From NCBI RefSeq assembly GCF_024436395.1, contig NZ_JAFMZO010000002.1, positions 992,001 through 1,056,000 on the forward strand: 64,000 nucleotides of DNA, written 5' to 3'. Shown piece after piece: positions 18,195-26,396 of the stretch; within the stretch, counting starts at the first letter, position 1, and the number at the start of each line of letters is the position of its first letter. Source of the DNA: Paradesertivirga mongoliensis. GTDB lineage: Bacteria > Bacteroidota > Bacteroidia > Sphingobacteriales > Sphingobacteriaceae. A model generated the notes under the pieces. It searched no databases and was not told where the DNA came from. It saw only the letters and a list, made by a program, of their open reading frames with translations. The translations under genes were made by a program, and so were the position numbers.

Positions 18195-19124
18195 TTAGTC
18201 GGGATACCGGATTACTTTGAACTTGGACAAACCTCCTTCGAGATTCAAAACAATTGATTTAGGGGCGTCCGCAAAGTTTTTTGTAGTAAAAGATCCGTCA
18301 ACCTGCTTTTCAAAACCTTTAAAATCACTGGTCGACAAACCCGATTCAATATTGATTTTACACGCAGCAGACTCTGGCAGTGCGATTTCTATCTTCGATA
18401 CGCCTGTTTCTACAAACACATTGGTGGTCTGCACCGGCTGGCCCAGCTTAAGCTGGAACGATGCTGCACCGCCCTCAATATGGACGGAATTAACTTTGAA
18501 CGGCCGCAGGTCGAATTTTGTAGAGCCAGCGCCCATTTCGACGTTAATATCCCAGACAGGATTTGCATTTAATTTAATAACCGCTTTGTTATTCTTCCGG
18601 TTATTCAGGTTCCAGTCCGAATCACCTTTCATCTTGAAACTGAGTGTTTCCACACTATCCTGTGAGGTCCTAAACATGGTATAATTCGCTGCATTGCCAC
18701 TCACATCCGCCTCAAAGAGATTGCCCGTGGAATCTTTCAGAACATATTGCATGGCTCCTCCCGATATGTTCAATACAGCTCTCGCGATGGTGTCATTATA
18801 AGGTTCGGTAAAGACCTTTGAACGGTCCTCCCTACCATGATGGCCTTCGTCCTCCGACCAGTTGTAGGCTTCTTCTTCTTTTGTGGTAATGCCCTGGTGG
18901 GTGATAAATCCAAGGACGGCAATTGTCAAAACCAAAGACACCACAGCAGCCGCAGCCCCGTCGCCTCTTGAAAAAAGCAGGTTGGCACCGATCAGGATTA
19001 ACACTACCGGCCAGAAACGAAAAATAACATGCCAGTTAAAGTCAATCACCTCAAGGTTTTGAAGTAAAATAATACTGCCTACAAAAATGAGGACAAGCCC
19101 CCAGGTAATTTTTTCGGTCTTCAT
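18195..19124 (-). CDS. LiaF/DUF5668-like membrane protein
   Basis: 309-aa protein with an N-terminal LiaI/LiaF-like transmembrane block (WGLVLIFVGSIILLQNL, FWPVVLILIGANLLF, then one more helix) and a C-terminal beta-rich domain of about 200 residues like the cell-wall-active antibiotic response/toast-rack fold. These proteins usually sense or respond to envelope stress. I start at the ATG 19124; a TTG one codon earlier is less likely. The gene begins 3 nt after the pspC-like gene and ends the operon. Confidence 0.8.
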   Translation of the reverse strand: MKTEKITWGLVLIFVGSIILLQNLEVIDFNWHVIFRFWPVVLILIGANLLFSRGDGAAAAVVSLVLTIAVLGFITHQGITTKEEEAYNWSEDEGHHGREDRSKVFTEPYNDTIARAVLNISGGAMQYVLKDSTGNLFEADVSGNAANYTMFRTSQDSVETLSFKMKGDSDWNLNNRKNNKAVIKLNANPVWDINVEMGAGSTKFDLRPFKVNSVHIEGGAASFQLKLGQPVQTTNVFVETGVSKIEIALPESAACKINIESGLSTSDFKGFEKQVDGSFTTKNFADAPKSIVLNLEGGLSKFKVIRYPD

Positions 19125-19127
19125 CAA

Positions 19128-19745
19128 TTATGGGGATAAGGGTTTATCATCAACATCTGCTTTAGTACTTTCCGAATCCTTCGGACTATCCCAGTTCATC
19201 ACCGGGGGCTTTTCTAGCGGTTTCTTTTTACCTGATTTCGCTATAATAACGAAACCCAGTACGATCAGAATAACCGGCCATAATTTAAATATAGAAAACC
19301 AGTGGGGGATAACATTCAGTTCGGCCAGCATGAAGTATGCTCCCACTGCAATGAGGCATAATCCAGCCAGGATTCGCCCCGAATCACTTTGTTTTCTCAC
19401 GGACAATGGTGGAGGAGTAGTAGCTCGTGTGTAAGCGTTATATGGACTTTCCTTAGGCGTTTCTGCCGGGCCGGAGGAACTTTCGGTGGAGTTGTAGGTG
19501 GCATCAAAAATAGAGCCGGACTTATAATCCTTCTCAAAGCCCTGAAAGTTTTGAAAAAATGGCTTCTCGGGCACAGCAATCCAAAGAATGATATAGATTA
19601 ATATGCCAGAAAATCCAAACACAGCCGCGCAAATAAACAAAACCCTCATCAAATTCGCGTCTGTTTCAAAATAATCTGCCAAGCCGGAAGCTACTCCTGC
19701 GATCATTTTATTTTGCTGGTTCCGTTCTAATTTTCTTTCCATCAT
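19128..19745 (-). CDS. PspC domain protein with LiaI-like C-terminal helices
   Basis: 205-aa inner-membrane protein. The PspC domain covers about residues 1-65 (GVASGLADYFETDANLMRVLF, IYIILWIAVPE). A low-complexity linker follows, then two further helices with the LiaI-like pattern (AGLCLIAVGAYFMLAEL, LWPVILIVLGFVII). PspC proteins belong to the phage-shock/envelope-stress response. It shares its operon with the LiaF-like gene and the upstream SDR gene (5-nt gap). Confidence 0.88.
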   Translation of the reverse strand: MMERKLERNQQNKMIAGVASGLADYFETDANLMRVLFICAAVFGFSGILIYIILWIAVPEKPFFQNFQGFEKDYKSGSIFDATYNSTESSSGPAETPKESPYNAYTRATTPPPLSVRKQSDSGRILAGLCLIAVGAYFMLAELNVIPHWFSIFKLWPVILIVLGFVIIAKSGKKKPLEKPPVMNWDSPKDSESTKADVDDKPLSP

Positions 19746-19750
19746 GGTAT

Positions 19751-20452
19751 TTAAATTTGTCCCGATAAGGGGCTGATAATTATCTCCTCAGGGTTAGACC
19801 CCTCACTAGAATTCAGGCAATACATCACTGCGTTTGCGACATCTGCGGCAGCAATAAACTTTTCCTTCGGAATCGTTGTTCCCTCCCATGAATGGGTAAG
19901 TGTTGAACCCGGAAGAATTGCCGTTACTTTCACATTATGATGCATAAGTTCTAATCTTAACACCTTTGTTAGACCATAGAGCGCAAACTTTGTTACAGTA
20001 TAGGCTCCGGCCTCGCTTACCGGGTTTATGGCTGCTATAGAACATATATTAATGATGTAACCGCTTTTATTCTGGCGCATTTGCCGGCCAAAAATGTGAG
20101 ATAAGGTGTAAGCTGTTTTTAAGTTCACCTGAAGTTGGAGGTCCAGATTTGACTCATCTTCATCTATCACCGACCCCGGATTGAAGATCCCGACGTTATT
20201 TATCAAAACATCCACTTTCTCTATGCGTTGTTGTACAAAATTCGCAAACGCTTTCACCTGCGAAGGATCTGCGCAGTCTGTACTTAAACCGATAGCCTGT
20301 ACGGAAGGGTATTTTGATGTTAGCTCATGGCAAAAAGAATCAATCTCTGATTGATCTCTTGAACAAATGGCGAGGTTATATCCGGCTTCGGCCAGTTTAA
20401 TTGCGATGGCTCTCCCCATCCCTTTTGTCGCTCCGGTAATTACTGCGTTCAT
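19751..20452 (-). CDS. SDR family oxidoreductase
   Basis: 233-aa short-chain dehydrogenase/reductase. The cofactor motif TGATKGMG is at residues 7-14, NNVG follows at about residue 87, and the catalytic set is Ser in INICSIAA and Y-x-x-x-K in AYTVTKFAL. The length and the classical motifs fit a 3-oxoacyl-ACP-reductase-like or sepiapterin-like SDR; the substrate is not predictable. It is the first gene of the SDR-PspC-LiaF operon, and its role there is unclear. Confidence 0.88.
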   Translation of the reverse strand: MNAVITGATKGMGRAIAIKLAEAGYNLAICSRDQSEIDSFCHELTSKYPSVQAIGLSTDCADPSQVKAFANFVQQRIEKVDVLINNVGIFNPGSVIDEDESNLDLQLQVNLKTAYTLSHIFGRQMRQNKSGYIINICSIAAINPVSEAGAYTVTKFALYGLTKVLRLELMHHNVKVTAILPGSTLTHSWEGTTIPKEKFIAAADVANAVMYCLNSSEGSNPEEIIISPLSGQI

Positions 20453-20510
20453 GCTTAATTAAATTTAAAGTATTAGGCCAAAAAGCCTTAATTTAGTCCG
20501 AAAATAGTTT

Positions 20511-21245
20511 ATGATTTTTTATCCTCTTGGTAAATATATCTTATTATTAAAAGCGGTCTTCCGCAGACCCGAAAAATGGAACATTTATCGTAGAGAAATA
20601 TTTCACGAAATGAACTCTATAGGCGTTGGCTCTGTAGGAATCATTGCAATTATATCTATTTTTCTTGGGATGGTAACTACCGTTCAAACAGCATTCCAAT
20701 TAGTGAGTGATCTGATACCAAAATCCATTATTGGCTCTATTGTACGCGACTCGACAATTTTGGAGCTTAGCCCTACTATTTCTGCGATTGTACTGGCAGG
20801 AAAAGTTGGCTCAAGTATCTCGTCGCAAATAGGAACCATGCGTGTAACTGAGCAGATTGATGCTTTAGAGATTATGGGAATTAACTCGCCTGGATATTTG
20901 ATCTTACCTAAAATTGTTGGTGCGGTAATTATGATCCCGCTATTGGTCATCGTGTCTGTCGCTCTCAGCATAACCGGAGGTTATATAGCAGGCACACTCT
21001 CAGGCGCGGTGAGTGCAAACGACTTTGTTCTCGGACTTACCACCGGATTTATTCCCTTTACTATCACTGTTTGTATGGTAAAATCAGTACTGTTCGCCTT
21101 TATCATCACTTCAGTATCTGCATATCAGGGATTTTACACCTCGGGAGGCGCCTTAGAAGTGGGTATTTCAAGTACCAGAGCCGTGGTAGTTAGTTGTATT
21201 TCGATCTTATTCGCTGATTACCTGGTGGCCCAATTACTACTATGA
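20511..21245 (+). CDS. MlaE-family ABC transporter permease
   Basis: 244-aa membrane protein of the MlaE/YrbE family, the permease of phospholipid or lipid transporters between inner and outer membrane. It carries the MlaE signature region (VRDSTILELSPTISAIVLAGKVGSS, EQIDALEIMGI) and five to six hydrophobic segments. Its stop overlaps the ATG of the ATPase gene by 4 nt (ATGA). No MCE/MlaD gene is in the window. Confidence 0.93.
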   Translation: MIFYPLGKYILLLKAVFRRPEKWNIYRREIFHEMNSIGVGSVGIIAIISIFLGMVTTVQTAFQLVSDLIPKSIIGSIVRDSTILELSPTISAIVLAGKVGSSISSQIGTMRVTEQIDALEIMGINSPGYLILPKIVGAVIMIPLLVIVSVALSITGGYIAGTLSGAVSANDFVLGLTTGFIPFTITVCMVKSVLFAFIITSVSAYQGFYTSGGALEVGISSTRAVVVSCISILFADYLVAQLLL

Positions 21246-21994
21246 TAGAAATAAAAGACATCCATAAAACCTTTGGAGAAAATTACGTACTGAAAGGTAT
21301 TTCAGCCAAATTCGAAGCGGGGGACAACAATCTTATTATCGGTGGTTCCGGTTCGGGAAAAACCACTTTGTTAAAGTGTATGGTCGGGCTTCACGAACCC
21401 GATCAAGGTTCGGTGTTGTATGATGGCAGGGATTTTACCCGACTGAATTTTAAAGAGCGGATCGAAATACGGAAGGAAATAGGCATGCTTTTTCAAAGCT
21501 CGGCTTTGTTCGACTCGATGACCGTGGAAGAAAACATCATGTTCCCGCTGAATATGTTTACTGATCAACCACGCCGCGAAAAACTTAAAAGGGTGAACTT
21601 TTGCCTGGAACGGGTTAACCTCGAAGGGAAAAACAAACTCTACCCTGCCGAATTATCAGGAGGTATGAAAAAACGTGTAGGAATTGCCCGGGCGATCTCC
21701 ATGCAACCCAAGTACCTTTTTGTTGATGAACCTAACTCTGGACTGGACCCTAAAACCTCGATCGTAATCGATGATTTAATCAACGAAATTACCGAGGAGT
21801 ATCAAATTGTCACGGTAGTGGTTACCCACGACATGAACTCGGTAATGGGGATTGGAGAAAGTATTATTTTTCTTTACGAAGGTCAAAAAGAATGGGAAGG
21901 CTCGAACAAAGAAATCGCACACAGCGACAATAAAAACCTCAACGACTTTGTATTTGCCAGTAAGTTCACACAGGCTGCAAGAGAAAAACTATAA
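21242..21994 (+). CDS. MlaF-like ABC transporter ATP-binding protein
   Basis: 250-aa ABC ATPase, partner of the MlaE-like permease. Walker A GGSGSGKTT, signature LSGGMKKRVGIAR, Walker B YLFVDEPNSGLD and the switch His in VVTHDMNSV are all intact. The substitution of Q-rich by MKKR in the signature is typical of the MlaF group. Translationally coupled to the permease gene. Confidence 0.94.
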   Translation: MIEIKDIHKTFGENYVLKGISAKFEAGDNNLIIGGSGSGKTTLLKCMVGLHEPDQGSVLYDGRDFTRLNFKERIEIRKEIGMLFQSSALFDSMTVEENIMFPLNMFTDQPRREKLKRVNFCLERVNLEGKNKLYPAELSGGMKKRVGIARAISMQPKYLFVDEPNSGLDPKTSIVIDDLINEITEEYQIVTVVVTHDMNSVMGIGESIIFLYEGQKEWEGSNKEIAHSDNKNLNDFVFASKFTQAAREKL

Positions 21995-22017
21995 TCGCCT
22001 GAAAGGCATTACACTTT

Positions 22018-22908
22018 ATGATTCAATTACTTACACCGCAACACTGGCAAGATTATGAACTGATTGATTGTGGTGATTTTGAAAAGCTTGAAAGATTTGG
22101 TGAAATAACCCTAATCCGGCCGGAACCGCAGGCCGTCTGGGCAAAACAGCTACCACCATCAGAATGGCAGAAGCTCCATGACATCAGGTTTAAAGGCCGC
22201 TCGGCGACATCGGGCCAGTGGGTTAAGAAAAACTCAAAGCTGCCCGACCGATGGCACATTACCTACAAAAATAACGATGTTGCAATTAAACTTCGCCTTG
22301 GCTTAACCTCCTTCAAACATGTAGGGTTGTTTCCGGAACAAGCGGTAAATTGGGATTACATCTCTGATAGTATTCAAAGATTTAAAACACCCAAGCCAAA
22401 AGTCTTGAATTTATTTGCTTACACGGGCGGTGCGTCCGTTATAGCAAAAGCCGCCGGTGCGGATACTACCCACGTTGATTCTATTAAGCAGGTGGTTAGC
22501 TGGGCAAACGAGAATCAGGAACTATCGCAGTTAAAAGATATTCGCTGGGTGGTAGAAGATGCTTTAAAGTTTGTAAAACGCGAAATAAAACGTGGAAAGA
22601 AGTACAACGGAATTATTCTGGATCCGCCCGCTTATGGCCATGGCCCTAACGGAGAAAAATGGAAGCTGGAAGATCATATCCTTGAAATGATGCAGGATGT
22701 TGCTCAACTCCTGGATGAAGAAGAACATTTTCTGATCCTTAATAGTTACTCATTGGGTTTCTCGTCGGTAATAGTCGAGAATCTTTTAAAAGGGAGTTTG
22801 AAAACAACCGAAAACCTGGAAATTGGTGAACTATATTTGCAGGCAAAAGCCGGTAATAAGCTACCTTTGGGCGTATTTGGGAAAGTAAGAAAATTTAAAA
22901 CGACATAA
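22018..22908 (+). CDS. Class I SAM-dependent (rRNA-type) methyltransferase
   Basis: 296-aa methyltransferase of the COG1092/RlmI-like group but lacking the N-terminal PUA domain. Motif I is LNLFAYTGGASVIAKAAGA, the adenine-binding acidic motif follows at THVDSI, and the catalytic-site motif is IILDPPAYGHG. The likely target is rRNA, but this is by family only. It starts 23 nt after the ATPase gene and may be in the same transcript. Confidence 0.88.
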   Translation: MIQLLTPQHWQDYELIDCGDFEKLERFGEITLIRPEPQAVWAKQLPPSEWQKLHDIRFKGRSATSGQWVKKNSKLPDRWHITYKNNDVAIKLRLGLTSFKHVGLFPEQAVNWDYISDSIQRFKTPKPKVLNLFAYTGGASVIAKAAGADTTHVDSIKQVVSWANENQELSQLKDIRWVVEDALKFVKREIKRGKKYNGIILDPPAYGHGPNGEKWKLEDHILEMMQDVAQLLDEEEHFLILNSYSLGFSSVIVENLLKGSLKTTENLEIGELYLQAKAGNKLPLGVFGKVRKFKTT

Positions 22909-22955
22909 TTAAAGCTCTACCCTGAAAAATAAATCTATAAGTAAAATAAGTATTC

Positions 22956-24017
22956 ATGATAAATTACAAAATGTTTAAAATCGTTTTTGGGATGGCATTC
23001 CTGTGCTCATTGTACAGTTGTGCCCAGGATGGGAAATCGGGGAGTAAAACCGCCGCTACGGAGAAAGATAGCACTGCTGTTGCTCCTGAAGAAAAAGAAG
23101 CTGATGTTACCACTTCAAACAACAACGGCACCATCGACACCGCTCTATACAATAAAAAAGTACTTGCGAACGCCAACGGTGATACTACTGGCTTATGGCC
23201 CGTAAAAAATCAGCCTTATCCGCTACCGGGCGCAATTCTTCCTTTTAAGAGGATTGTAGTGTATTATGGCAATATGTATTCGAAAAAGATGGGCGCCCTG
23301 GGCGAATATGCTCCTAAAGAGATGTGGAGAAGATTAAACCAGGAAGTTAAAAGATGGGAAAAAGTAGACCCTAACACCCCGGTTCAAAAAGGGATTCATT
23401 ACATCGCTACTGTAGCGGCTGGATTGCCCGGAAAAGACGGCGCTTATGTGAATAGGATGCCTGAAAAACAAATCGACTCTGCATTGGCGATCGCTAAAAT
23501 GGAGAATGCAATTCTGTTTCTAGACATTCAGGTAGGATTGAGTACCATTCAAAAAGAGATAGGCAGGTTTGACAAATACCTGAAAATGCCTCATGTACAT
23601 TTAGGTATCGACCCTGAATTTGCCATGAGGAAGAAAGGGGTTATTCCTGGAAAGAAGATAGGGACATATGATGCCGAGGAAATAAATTTCGTGTCGGATT
23701 ATCTGGCTAAGATCGTACGCGAGAATAATCTTCCGCCTAAAGTATTTGTAATTCACCGGTTTACCCAGGGAATGGTGACTAATTATAAAAACATCAAACT
23801 TCGCCCTGAGGTACAAATTGTGATGCACATGGACGGATGGGGCGAACCTGAACTAAAACACGGTACATATCGCAACCATATCCGGAAGGAACCGGTTCAG
23901 TTTACAGGATATAAGATTTTCTATTATAACGATTTAAAAAAGGCTCCTCACAGACTGATGACGCCGGAAGAGCTGATAAAGTTAAAGCCTCAGCCGATTT
24001 ATATACAATATCAGTAG
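22956..24017 (+). CDS. Unknown lipoprotein with a predicted hydrolase-like barrel
   Basis: 353-aa predicted lipoprotein. A signal peptide ends in the lipobox LYSC-AQ, and is followed by an acidic Ser/Thr/Glu-rich linker of about 45 residues. The remainder (about 75-353) has alternating strands and helices with acidic or polar residues at strand ends (AILFLDIQVG, HLGIDPEF, VFVIHRF, VMHMDGWG, IFYYND), which suggests a TIM-barrel-like fold. I do not recognise the family. The ATG at 22971 (MFKIVF...) would give a more usual signal peptide. A strong terminator follows. Confidence 0.75.
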   Translation: MINYKMFKIVFGMAFLCSLYSCAQDGKSGSKTAATEKDSTAVAPEEKEADVTTSNNNGTIDTALYNKKVLANANGDTTGLWPVKNQPYPLPGAILPFKRIVVYYGNMYSKKMGALGEYAPKEMWRRLNQEVKRWEKVDPNTPVQKGIHYIATVAAGLPGKDGAYVNRMPEKQIDSALAIAKMENAILFLDIQVGLSTIQKEIGRFDKYLKMPHVHLGIDPEFAMRKKGVIPGKKIGTYDAEEINFVSDYLAKIVRENNLPPKVFVIHRFTQGMVTNYKNIKLRPEVQIVMHMDGWGEPELKHGTYRNHIRKEPVQFTGYKIFYYNDLKKAPHRLMTPEELIKLKPQPIYIQYQ

Positions 24018-24040
24018 GCTTTAAATTTATTCTCAGCAAA

Positions 24041-24080
24041 GAAGCGCCCTGGTTAACGTTTACCAGGGCGCTTCTTTTTT
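24041..24080 (+). terminator. Rho-independent terminator
   Basis: A perfect 13-bp stem, GAAGCGCCCTGGT (24041-24053) with ACCAGGGCGCTTC (24062-24074), and an 8-nt loop are followed by a T-run. It is 23 nt after the lipoprotein stop and faces the convergent oxidoreductase operon. Confidence 0.9.
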
Positions 24081-24144
24081 TATACCATTTGATAATAATA
24101 GCGAAATTGCTTTCAAAAATTAGCTTTGTTGGTATCAAAGACAT

Positions 24145-25356
24145 TTATCCCCTGTCAAATCTATTATATTCCGGAAGCCAGTTTTGGATGGTATTACTAT
24201 ACGAAGATTTATTTATCAGGTCAACAGCTATTGCAGTTTTAGTTCCGGTGTAAATATTTGAATCTGGTATTTTATTAGTTATTATAGATGAATAAAATTC
24301 TTTAAGGGCATACCAGGTTCCATCTTTGGTGGGCTCCGGTAATATCGGCGCCCCCCCATCTTTGTTCCATGTTATTTTGGTAGCGCCGGTAACACCGTCA
24401 ACAACTTCTAATTTACTGTTAAGCTCTTCAGTATAAAACATCCCCTGATTCATTAACAAAGAAATAGTACCCTTTGAACCTTTTATCTTAAACAAATACC
24501 CATCGCGTTTATTAGAGCAGGTGGCTCCAAAATTGCCTATCATCCCCTCTTTCTCATACCTTAATGTAGCTTGAATATTATCAAAGGTTTCCCTGCCGTC
24601 TTTATAAAAATCTATCCCGCCCGTTGCGTAAATCTGATCGGGCTGGGTATTAAAAGCCCAATTAATAAAGTCAATTTGATGTGAGAGCAGTTCTGCTGCC
24701 AGACCACCGGAATATTCTTTATACATCCTCCAGTTAACCTGTCGCTCCAATGAAGGGTGCGGAACAGATCTTCGCCAATTTCCGTTTCTGTCCCAACGGC
24801 AGTCTATCTGGGTAACCTTTCCTAAATAACCTGCATCAATCATTTCTTTGACCTTATAATATAATGGTGAAGAGCGGTATTGATGACCCACCTGCAACAC
24901 TTTCGCAGGATATTTTTTCTTTATCTCGATGAGTTCAAATGCCTGATTAGCATTGTATGTCATCGTTTTTTCAAGGTAGACATGCTTTTCGGCTCTTATC
25001 GCATTCTGTGCGATCTCAAAATGCATATTTAAGGGCGTTGCTATAAATACAGCATCGACAGCCTTATCATCTAAAACTTCACGATAATCTTTGTATGACT
25101 TTAAATCCCTCGATGTATAAACTTTCAACGCATTTTGCAATCTAAAATCCAACACATCACAGATGGCCCTTATTTCAAATTGTTCCGGCAATTGCTTCAT
25201 CACATTCATAATACCCACGCCTCTATCGCCACAGCCTATTATCGCTACTCTGATTTTTGGTCCAGCAACAAACGAACCAGCGGCTAATAGTTCATTCGAT
25301 AGAAACATTGATGAAGTTAAAACTCCTGCATTTTTTATAAACCCCCTTCTCTTCAT
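24145..25356 (-). CDS. Tat-exported Gfo/Idh/MocA oxidoreductase with ApbE-type flavinylation motif
   Basis: 403-aa NAD(P)-dependent oxidoreductase-family protein with a twin-arginine-like leader (KRRGFIKN) and an Ala-rich end at about residue 28. The Rossmann motif VAIIGCGDRGVG is at about 37-48; EKTM (about 129) is a variant of the family EKP catalytic Lys motif. Residues 320-326 read DGVTGAT, matching the D-x-x-[ST]-G-A-[ST] motif that ApbE uses for covalent FMN attachment at the last Thr/Ser (here T326, codon 24379-24381). It is the last gene of the operon, 4 nt after apbE. Family members oxidise sugar hydroxyls, often at C3. Covalent flavin is an inference. Confidence 0.9.
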   Translation of the reverse strand: MKRRGFIKNAGVLTSSMFLSNELLAAGSFVAGPKIRVAIIGCGDRGVGIMNVMKQLPEQFEIRAICDVLDFRLQNALKVYTSRDLKSYKDYREVLDDKAVDAVFIATPLNMHFEIAQNAIRAEKHVYLEKTMTYNANQAFELIEIKKKYPAKVLQVGHQYRSSPLYYKVKEMIDAGYLGKVTQIDCRWDRNGNWRRSVPHPSLERQVNWRMYKEYSGGLAAELLSHQIDFINWAFNTQPDQIYATGGIDFYKDGRETFDNIQATLRYEKEGMIGNFGATCSNKRDGYLFKIKGSKGTISLLMNQGMFYTEELNSKLEVVDGVTGATKITWNKDGGAPILPEPTKDGTWYALKEFYSSIITNKIPDSNIYTGTKTAIAVDLINKSSYSNTIQNWLPEYNRFDRG

Positions 25357-25360
25357 GGTA

Positions 25361-26386
25361 CTAATTATTGAAAAACTTATAAAACCCGGCGGATGAAGTA
25401 TCAGCTATGCTCTTATCCTCTTTAAGATAGATGAAATACGCAGCCATATCTGTTCTGCCTTCTAAAAAACTTAAGGACTTCTTCATCCCCATATTCATAA
25501 AGACATTATCAAAGCCATCTGCTGTAATAGCATCTCTGGCCCATACAGTAACACTTATCATTTCATTATCTATGGGGTAACCGGTGCGAGAATTAATTAA
25601 ATGACTCACTTTTTTGTTTCCATGAGTTTTGTATTGTCTGTAATTCCCTGAAGTAGTAATTGCCCCATCGTTTAAAGTAATAATCTTTTTCATAGAAGTA
25701 TTCTCATGCTCCTCAGGAGATTCAATTCCTATTTTAAACCCGCTTCCATCGCTTTTTATACCTTTTACCCGTATCTCTCCTCCCAGCTCAACTAAATAAT
25801 TATTAATTGCATGCATTTCCAAGAATTGCGATAACACATCTACCGTGTATCCCTGAGCGATACCATTTAAGTCAACCTCTAAGCAACTTTTAGATTTAAC
25901 CAGACTATCGTCTTTTAATTCTAACTTCCTAAACCCCACACAAGCTAAAGCATTTACAATTTCCGCAGCTGCAGGTGTTTTATTTGACGCTTTAGCGCCA
26001 AAACCCCATGCTTGTACCAAGGGCTTTACAGTAACATCAAACACTCCATCTGTTTCTTTACTAATCGAAAAAGACTTTTCCATCACTTTTTTAAAGTGTG
26101 AATCGAGTTTTATGCCCTTTACCGACATATTAAATTGACTGATCAACGAATTAGGTTTATAGAGCGACATAGAATTATCTATTTCAAGCAGAATACTGTC
26201 TATGCTGCTTTTCAAGATAACACTGTCTGACGCATAATAGCTCAATTGCCAGGTTGTACCCTGGGCAAAGCCTGACAATTGGTATCGTTTTAGAGGCTGA
26301 CGGTAATTAAATGAAGTAAGCGAAATAAATACCGCAATAATAAACAGTATCAGACAGCTATCTCTCCACCTCAACCCTCTCATCAA
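25361..26386 (-). CDS. apbE: FAD:protein FMN transferase (ApbE)
   Basis: 341-aa ApbE-family enzyme with an N-terminal signal/anchor helix (LILFIIAVFISLTSF), so it acts on the periplasmic side. It hydrolyses FAD and links FMN to a Thr/Ser of target proteins. Motifs seen: DGVFDVTVKPLVQAWGFG (about 113-130), VDLNGIAQGYTVD (about 171-183), LVELGGEIRVKG (about 198-209), TTSGNYR, HLINSRTGYPI (about 262-272) and ITADGFDNVFMNMG (about 287-300). In the last, the Asp metal ligand is kept but the usual Thr is Asn. It lies between two exported Gfo/Idh/MocA genes. No FMN_bind, Nqr or Rnf gene is in the window, so a neighbour is the best target candidate. Confidence 0.94.
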   Translation of the reverse strand: MMRGLRWRDSCLILFIIAVFISLTSFNYRQPLKRYQLSGFAQGTTWQLSYYASDSVILKSSIDSILLEIDNSMSLYKPNSLISQFNMSVKGIKLDSHFKKVMEKSFSISKETDGVFDVTVKPLVQAWGFGAKASNKTPAAAEIVNALACVGFRKLELKDDSLVKSKSCLEVDLNGIAQGYTVDVLSQFLEMHAINNYLVELGGEIRVKGIKSDGSGFKIGIESPEEHENTSMKKIITLNDGAITTSGNYRQYKTHGNKKVSHLINSRTGYPIDNEMISVTVWARDAITADGFDNVFMNMGMKKSLSFLEGRTDMAAYFIYLKEDKSIADTSSAGFYKFFNN

Positions 26387-26396
26387 AAAAGCTGTT

